A program made the translations under genes and the position numbers. Below, in pieces: positions 31,471 to 36,173 of a stretch of 36,173 nt of DNA. Origin of the DNA: a virus; IMG/VR virus record IMGVR_UViG_3300020281_000065, positions 1 through 36,173 of that record. One strand, given 5' to 3'. The number at the start of each line of letters is the position of its first letter. Positions within the stretch are counted from its first letter, which is position 1. The notes beneath the pieces were generated by a model. That model did not search any database. It saw only the letters and a program-made list of their open reading frames with translations, and was not told where the DNA came from.

Positions 31471-32267
31471 ACATCCTCTCTTCTTGTTGGACTATATTGT
31501 TTACTATCGAAGAACATAGTAGACTCCTCACTAAATCCAAAGTCATCATCTGGTTCTGCATCAACAGGATCTGGAGTTGCAGTATACCTCATTTCACGCT
31601 TCGCATTTTGTTTATCAGTATTTGTATAGTAATCGACTTGAACCTTACGGATGATTCCATCTGTAGATTCTGCAATAGGACCGAATAGATAGGTCTTTGC
31701 ACTAAATGTCATAGTATACATCAATACTCTACGAGTACTAAAATCTCCTTCATATTCATCTGTAAAAGATATATTCTCCAGAACAACTGGTATATCTCGT
31801 TTTTCACCAATAGAACTTACTAAGTCTACTGTAATATTAAATGCAGGTTGAAAGAAAGGAAGAATTTGTTCTACGATCTGCAATGCATCATCATTCAATT
31901 TACACATAATGTTAAGTTCAAACCCAACATTATACGGAACAGGAAGATAAACTTTTTTTACTTTATCGGCACCATCCAGTGCTTTATAAGTTTTAGTAAC
32001 AGAAGTTTTTCTTGTTGCATCATATGACAAGTCAGTCATTTCAAATGACATTCTTGGTAATGATATTGCAGTTGGTTTATTCAGTTCCTGTAACTGTTCT
32101 AATCTTGCAAGAAACTTTGCCCTAGGACCATATGCCAAAGGAACATTAAGATCACTAATTACTTTACCATCCTTGTCCTGTTTTTGAACATGAATTTCAT
32201 TAAAAAGTGTTCCGAAGGATATGACAGTCCTTCGTAATATTTCGTGATAAAAATAGGTACCTAACAT
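31467..32267 (-). CDS. 15: Proximal tail sheath stabiliser gp15
   Basis: A 266-residue protein, matching T4 gp15 (272). The start GTYFYHEILRRTVISFGTLFN and the segment PRMSFEMTDLSYDATRK are family landmarks, as is VPYNVGFELNIMCKLNDD. gp15 caps the tail as a hexamer and forms the joint with the neck made of gp13 and gp14. It overlaps gp14's stop by 1 base. Confidence 0.96.
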   Translation of the reverse strand: MLGTYFYHEILRRTVISFGTLFNEIHVQKQDKDGKVISDLNVPLAYGPRAKFLARLEQLQELNKPTAISLPRMSFEMTDLSYDATRKTSVTKTYKALDGADKVKKVYLPVPYNVGFELNIMCKLNDDALQIVEQILPFFQPAFNITVDLVSSIGEKRDIPVVLENISFTDEYEGDFSTRRVLMYTMTFSAKTYLFGPIAESTDGIIRKVQVDYYTNTDKQNAKREMRYTATPDPVDAEPDDDFGFSEESTMFFDSKQYSPTRREDV

Positions 32268-33694
32268 TAATAATTACCAAATGGATTAGTCTCTGCAAAA
32301 TCAATGATCTCATCTGCCTCAAGTTCAAACTCATCATTAGATGTGTAAGCACTAGTGGTGTCAACACCAGTGTGTGATAGAACTTGGTATCTAGCAGACG
32401 AAGCAGTTCCAGTTATGTACTCACCAGGAGTGAATACACCATTATTTATTGACAACTTCAGTTTTCTCTCTATTACATTCCATTCTTTAACATATGCTTC
32501 TGTTCCAGATTCAGATCCAAGAACTCTTTCATTATAGAAATATGTTCCAACTCCAGTAGAAATTGGAGAACCAATTGTGATAGTAGGAGTTCCCTCATAA
32601 CCACTACCAGCATTGCTAAGATAAATTCTACTTAATTTATCACCCTCAAGAGTAGCAATAGCAGTTGCTTGTACTTGACCAGGTTTACTACCTACAGTTC
32701 CTGTAGTTCCAATAGCAACATTTGATGGATGTTGAATACTTATGATAGGTGGTTGAATATAATTATTACCAATAGAAGTAATACGAATAGAAGTAATACC
32801 ACTACTTGTCAAAGATGCTGTAGCAGCAGCACCTACGCCTGGTCCTCCGAAAGTAATTGCTGGAGCCTCTGTATATGCAAAACCTGGATTTTGTAGTACT
32901 ACAGAATCCACAGAATATAGACCAGACCTTGATGTGTTGAAGGCAAATGCACCAGCTCTACTTGAAGTAACACCAGCAGGAGAGGGTGCGATTGTGACAG
33001 AGGGTGCGGAAGTATAGTTATATCCGTCATTGTTAAGTGTGATGAATTGTAGGGCACCTTGAGAAGCAAATGAGTCAACTATTGCAATAGCAGTTGATCC
33101 GATACCTGCCATAGCGACTGTAGTTACTTCTCCCTCATCATCAACTCTTTGATCTATTACAGCAACATTAGTGTCAATATACTCATCCTCATAACGGAAT
33201 AGTTCACACTGAAGTTCATAGATATAATTCTTACCAAGTTGGTAAAAAGGATTTTCAAACTCTACATGTTTGATTTCAAAAAGTCTTTCTCCTAATGGAA
33301 AATATATTAGATCACCTTCTTTAGGTCTAGTACCAAACATGATCTCAGTTCCAGCATTCTTTGGATCATGAGTAACAACAAATGGTGCTACAAAATCTTC
33401 ATATCTTTCTCGTGATATAGTTAGTGTAATCTCATTTTCTAGATTGACACCAAACTTAGTCATAATATCACTACCTTTAGCATACCCTTCATAATTGTTT
33501 AGATATGCTTCAATAACATAAGCATCATTAAATTTAGATGATTGAACTTCTCCAAGCACATCATCAGTTTCAATCATTTTTCTGGGTAGATAATAAACAT
33601 CTATCCCAAATATTTTTAAGTGCTCGTCAATTAATTCTTGAACAAGTTTTTGTTCAGTGGGCGAACCTTGAAGAAAGAATGGATTAAGTGCCAT
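32267..33694 (-). CDS. 14: Neck protein gp14 with a repeat-containing insertion
   Basis: A 475-residue protein; T4 gp14 has 256. The N-terminal 175 residues (NPFFLQGSPTEQKLVQ; FGIDVYYLPRK; LGKNYIYELQCELFRYEDE) and the C-terminus (ELEADEIIDFAETNPFGNY) follow the gp14 pattern. The extra length is an inserted block (about 195-385) with four degenerate repeats of G-x-x-Y-x-x-x-P-x-I-x-I. The core joins the head portal to the tail; the insert probably decorates the neck. Confidence 0.94.
   Translation of the reverse strand: MALNPFFLQGSPTEQKLVQELIDEHLKIFGIDVYYLPRKMIETDDVLGEVQSSKFNDAYVIEAYLNNYEGYAKGSDIMTKFGVNLENEITLTISRERYEDFVAPFVVTHDPKNAGTEIMFGTRPKEGDLIYFPLGERLFEIKHVEFENPFYQLGKNYIYELQCELFRYEDEYIDTNVAVIDQRVDDEGEVTTVAMAGIGSTAIAIVDSFASQGALQFITLNNDGYNYTSAPSVTIAPSPAGVTSSRAGAFAFNTSRSGLYSVDSVVLQNPGFAYTEAPAITFGGPGVGAAATASLTSSGITSIRITSIGNNYIQPPIISIQHPSNVAIGTTGTVGSKPGQVQATAIATLEGDKLSRIYLSNAGSGYEGTPTITIGSPISTGVGTYFYNERVLGSESGTEAYVKEWNVIERKLKLSINNGVFTPGEYITGTASSARYQVLSHTGVDTTSAYTSNDEFELEADEIIDFAETNPFGNY
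32567..33025 (-). repeat. Four degenerate protein repeats in gp14
   Basis: Repeats begin at residues 224 (GYNYTSAPSVTIA), 271 (GFAYTEAPAITFG), 309 (GNNYIQPPIISIQ) and 364 (GSGYEGTPTITIG), spaced 38-55 residues apart. The pattern suggests repeated beta-strand units. Confidence 0.8.
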
Positions 33695-33695
33695 A

Positions 33696-34550
33696 TCATC
33701 CTATCATATCAAGTGGAGGTAATTCGTAATCTGTCATCATTTTCTCTTCTATCCTTTGTATTTCCATTACAGCATCTTCATATATTTGTCTACCATTTAA
33801 TTCAATTCCACCAGGAAGTTTAACTCCTTGGAACTTAGTTAAATTAGTACCCCATTGTTTTTTAACTGCTTGAGTAAAATATCTTTTGATGAAGTAATCA
33901 TTATAGACTCCACTATAATTAGCAGGATCCATAATTCTATGACAATTTAAAATTATGTATGTACCTTCTGTCATTGATCCCCAATCAATATCAAGATATA
34001 ACTTTCCATTTCTCTTATTAAATCTAGTTGGTTTTTCTGTAGATAGTAGGAAATCAATGTCCTCTAGATAGGTCTTAGTCATTGCATAACTTAGAAGTCC
34101 ACTATATCCAAGATTAAATGCAACATCATTCAGGAACAATTGATATTTGAAACTGAACATATTGTTTGATATAAAACTAGCATCGAAAACAAATACTCTT
34201 TCTATACCAATAACAGAATCTGGTAATGGAAATTCACTTTGATTCTCTTCCCAATTAAAAGATAAAGTTGTATTAGCAGAACCTACAATATTACTAGTTG
34301 TAGTTGTTGTAGTAATACCTAATGACTCACTACCACCTCTTGCCCTTCCACGCTTTATATCGTCAGCAGTAATTTTATATTTCAAATAAACTCTTTCTAC
34401 ACCATCAAAATGGCGTTCATAAAAAAGTTGTAATGTATCATCAAGAGCATCTTCCACTTGCTCATCAGCAACATTAATTTCTAATACAGGGGCACCAAGT
34501 TGTCTAAGAGCGTAGTCTTTCAACTCCTCTCTTGTGGTCGGTTTTGCCAT
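33696..34550 (-). CDS. 13: Neck protein gp13
   Basis: A 284-residue protein, close to T4 gp13 (309). The start TREELKDYALRQLGAPVLEINVADEQVEDALDDTLQLFYERHFDG (landmarks LKDYALRQLGAP and LQLFYERHFDG) and the segment KYQLFLNDV are characteristic. It binds the portal after packaging and, with gp14, seals the head and receives the tail. It overlaps the fibre-like gene's stop by 1 base. Confidence 0.96.
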   Translation of the reverse strand: MAKPTTREELKDYALRQLGAPVLEINVADEQVEDALDDTLQLFYERHFDGVERVYLKYKITADDIKRGRARGGSESLGITTTTTTSNIVGSANTTLSFNWEENQSEFPLPDSVIGIERVFVFDASFISNNMFSFKYQLFLNDVAFNLGYSGLLSYAMTKTYLEDIDFLLSTEKPTRFNKRNGKLYLDIDWGSMTEGTYIILNCHRIMDPANYSGVYNDYFIKRYFTQAVKKQWGTNLTKFQGVKLPGGIELNGRQIYEDAVMEIQRIEEKMMTDYELPPLDMIG

Positions 34551-36172
34551 TAGAAGAATCCTCCATCAATCGATTCAGACCATATTGGTTCTCCAGATGA
34601 GTTCACGGTAAGAACATAGTCGGAGACAGTTATGAATCCAACAGTACTTAGGCCACTAACAATCTTACCTGTTGCATCAAAGTATGCGATTCCGTTAGGA
34701 CCACTATACCCAATACCATTTGCAGAATCTGGATAATATAAACCATTCTTGAATGTACCATATCCTACAACCAATAGATTGTCATTGACATCTACTTGAT
34801 CTTCAGAAGATTCAAGAACCAATTTACCACTGGTAGTAGTAATTTTAGTAGTAGAAGTAGCAGTACCAATTTGAATATTCTTAGAGGTTGTTACTCCAGT
34901 AATAACCATAGCAGCAATTGTTGCTATGCCAGTGATGTTTATATTTCTACCATCTATCTCATCATATACAACATCACCAACAACATTTAAGTTACCTGCA
35001 ATGAATACATCATCGTTGAAAGTTGTGATTCCAACAACAGTCATTCCAGCACTAACAACTGCATCAGTAGCAACTAATAATTGTCCAGTTTGTAATTCAC
35101 CACTAACACTAACACCAGCACCTAGAGTTTCTAATCTAGGACCGTTATTATGGAATAATTTAACTGAACCATCAGCAGTAAAGTTAGCAAGAGTTTCACC
35201 AGTATACTTCTGTAACTGAATCTCATTAGAACGAATTGCAAGAGCACCGAATCCTGAATCGTCAATGTAAGATCCGAAAGATGGGTTATGGTAGATCTTA
35301 AGATCTCCACCATCTCCAAAGTGTACCGCAGCATTATCTGCATAAGTTACAATACCACTAACCTGACCATCTGTTAGTGTCATAGAAGTTATAACACCAG
35401 CATTTATTTTGGCGTTAACTATATCACCATCTGTAACATCGATAGTAGAAATAGTTGCAGCAGTACCAACCAAGTCAGTTGCAATACCAGATGTTATCTT
35501 AACAGTTTTAAGATCAGCAGTCTCTGTATCGAAAGTTGTAATAGTACCAACACCAGATACATCTAAGTTTCCTGTTACGCCAATACCAGTAGAATCTATA
35601 ATACCAGATACATCTAAGTTTCCGTTGATGTCTCCACCAGTAGAAGTTATGATACCAGCAACATTAAGAGCACCACCAAATGTACCAACGCCAGTTACAT
35701 TAACATTTTCAAATCTAGCAGTATCTAAAACATCTAATCTATCTCTGACTGCAGCAGTTCCAATACCAACTTTCTGATTGGCATCGACACGCATTGCCTC
35801 ATCGCCATCTGTAGAAAGACGGATAGTTCCATCAGTACCACTATCAGTAAGAGCAACAGATGTATCACCTTTCTGGAATGCATCTAGTTGAATAACTGTA
35901 GCAGTTAAGATACCTAAAACATTTACATCACCAGTAATGTTGATGTCTCCTGAACCAGCAGGATCAATGTTAATATCTCCTGAAGTAGATTCTATGTTAT
36001 TTCCAGCTATCTGGATGTTACCAAATGTACCACTGTTAGGTGTAATCTGACTGCTATTTGAACCGTCAGTGATTGTTAGATTAGATAATGCCTGAAGACT
36101 TGTTACTTGTTGTGAGAATGATACTGTACCATTTTCTTGATCAACAAAGAATGCTTCACCAACTCTGAAATC
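34550..36172 (-). CDS. Repetitive fibre-like structural protein, partial
   Basis: The frame stays open to the window edge, giving at least 540 residues; the N-terminus lies outside. An internal ATG at 35794 is not likely to be the true start, since the frame continues without a break upstream. The sequence is beta-rich with repeats such as GNLDVSG and NITGDVNVLG, and has MRVDANQKVGIGT, a motif common in phage tail fibres and in large cyanophage virion proteins. It ends WSESIDGGFF. It probably forms a trimeric fibre or a whisker-like appendage, but its exact role is unknown. Confidence 0.8.
   Translation of the reverse strand, partial: DFRVGEAFFVDQENGTVSFSQQVTSLQALSNLTITDGSNSSQITPNSGTFGNIQIAGNNIESTSGDINIDPAGSGDINITGDVNVLGILTATVIQLDAFQKGDTSVALTDSGTDGTIRLSTDGDEAMRVDANQKVGIGTAAVRDRLDVLDTARFENVNVTGVGTFGGALNVAGIITSTGGDINGNLDVSGIIDSTGIGVTGNLDVSGVGTITTFDTETADLKTVKITSGIATDLVGTAATISTIDVTDGDIVNAKINAGVITSMTLTDGQVSGIVTYADNAAVHFGDGGDLKIYHNPSFGSYIDDSGFGALAIRSNEIQLQKYTGETLANFTADGSVKLFHNNGPRLETLGAGVSVSGELQTGQLLVATDAVVSAGMTVVGITTFNDDVFIAGNLNVVGDVVYDEIDGRNINITGIATIAAMVITGVTTSKNIQIGTATSTTKITTTSGKLVLESSEDQVDVNDNLLVVGYGTFKNGLYYPDSANGIGYSGPNGIAYFDATGKIVSGLSTVGFITVSDYVLTVNSSGEPIWSESIDGGFF
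35553..35623 (-). repeat. 20-base direct repeat in the fibre-like gene
   Basis: Two identical 20-base segments (35553-35572 and 35604-35623) lie 51 bases, or 17 codons, apart, both encoding GNLDVSG. They show recent in-frame duplication of a repeat unit. Confidence 0.85.
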
Positions 36173-36173
36173 T

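Noticed and set aside
34550-35794. Fibre-like gene starting at ATG 35794
   Set aside because: The same frame continues without a stop to the window edge and has the same repeat style, so the true start lies outside the window.
1-36173. CRISPR array, insertion sequence, integrase or attachment site
   Set aside because: No regularly spaced short repeats, transposase or integrase motifs were found on reading both strands.

Overview
This window is a contiguous piece of a T4-like marine myovirus genome, most likely a cyanophage. Every convincing gene is on the minus strand, so transcription runs from high to low coordinates. The DNA is AT-rich and tightly packed: many neighbours overlap by 1 to 11 bases, often as ATGA or TAATG. 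The T4 type is shown by gp13-gp23, gp44-gp47, gp55, UvsW and UvsY. The cyanophage assignment is an inference from the CobS-like ATPase, a DUF3110-like protein between gp46 and gp47, several 2OG-Fe(II) oxygenases, and small proteins that resemble ones I recall from cyanomyoviruses. No tRNA, photosynthesis gene, integrase or CRISPR was seen.

Layout in transcription order. (1) 36173-30500: the end of a long repetitive fibre-like structural protein, neck proteins gp13 and gp14, tail completion gp15, two small proteins and small terminase gp16. (2) 30500-26157: a holin-like membrane protein, several very small genes, a staphylococcal-type nuclease, large terminase gp17, a signal-peptide protein, a cytidylyltransferase and a zinc-ribbon protein. 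(3) 26156-16986: tail sheath gp18, tail tube gp19, portal gp20, gp67-like core protein, a small beta-rich protein, protease gp21, scaffold gp22, capsid gp23 and a second tail-tube-like protein. (4) 16982-9945: UvsY, UvsW, a conserved unknown, late sigma factor gp55, a DNA methyltransferase, gp47, a DUF3110-like protein, gp46 and a 53-residue protein. (5) 9948-1759: a 2OG oxygenase, a metalloprotease-VWA protein, its MoxR/CobS-type AAA+ partner, two more 2OG oxygenases, a DUF3310 protein, sliding clamp gp45, a fourth 2OG oxygenase, clamp loader gp44 and a small membrane protein. (6) 1671-1: a small conserved protein, a nuclease-like protein overlapping a Dam-type methyltransferase, and the first codons of another gene.

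Regulation visible in the sequence: T4 late-promoter-like octamers (TATAAATA, GATAAATA, AATAAATA, TCTAAATA) lie 22-40 bases ahead of structural genes. A good sigma70-type promoter precedes gp55. Three hairpin terminators follow gp23, the VWA gene and an oxygenase gene. The last two belong to a duplicated terminator-plus-promoter cassette on either side of the VWA gene.

Points most worth checking: the possible phage-borne restriction-modification pair at 22-1457; the duplicated regulatory cassettes; the HExxH-VWA/AAA+ pair; a duplicated stop/start junction between oxygenase genes; a small gene that looks broken by a 2-base insertion; and four genes of 35-53 codons placed by stop/start overlaps.
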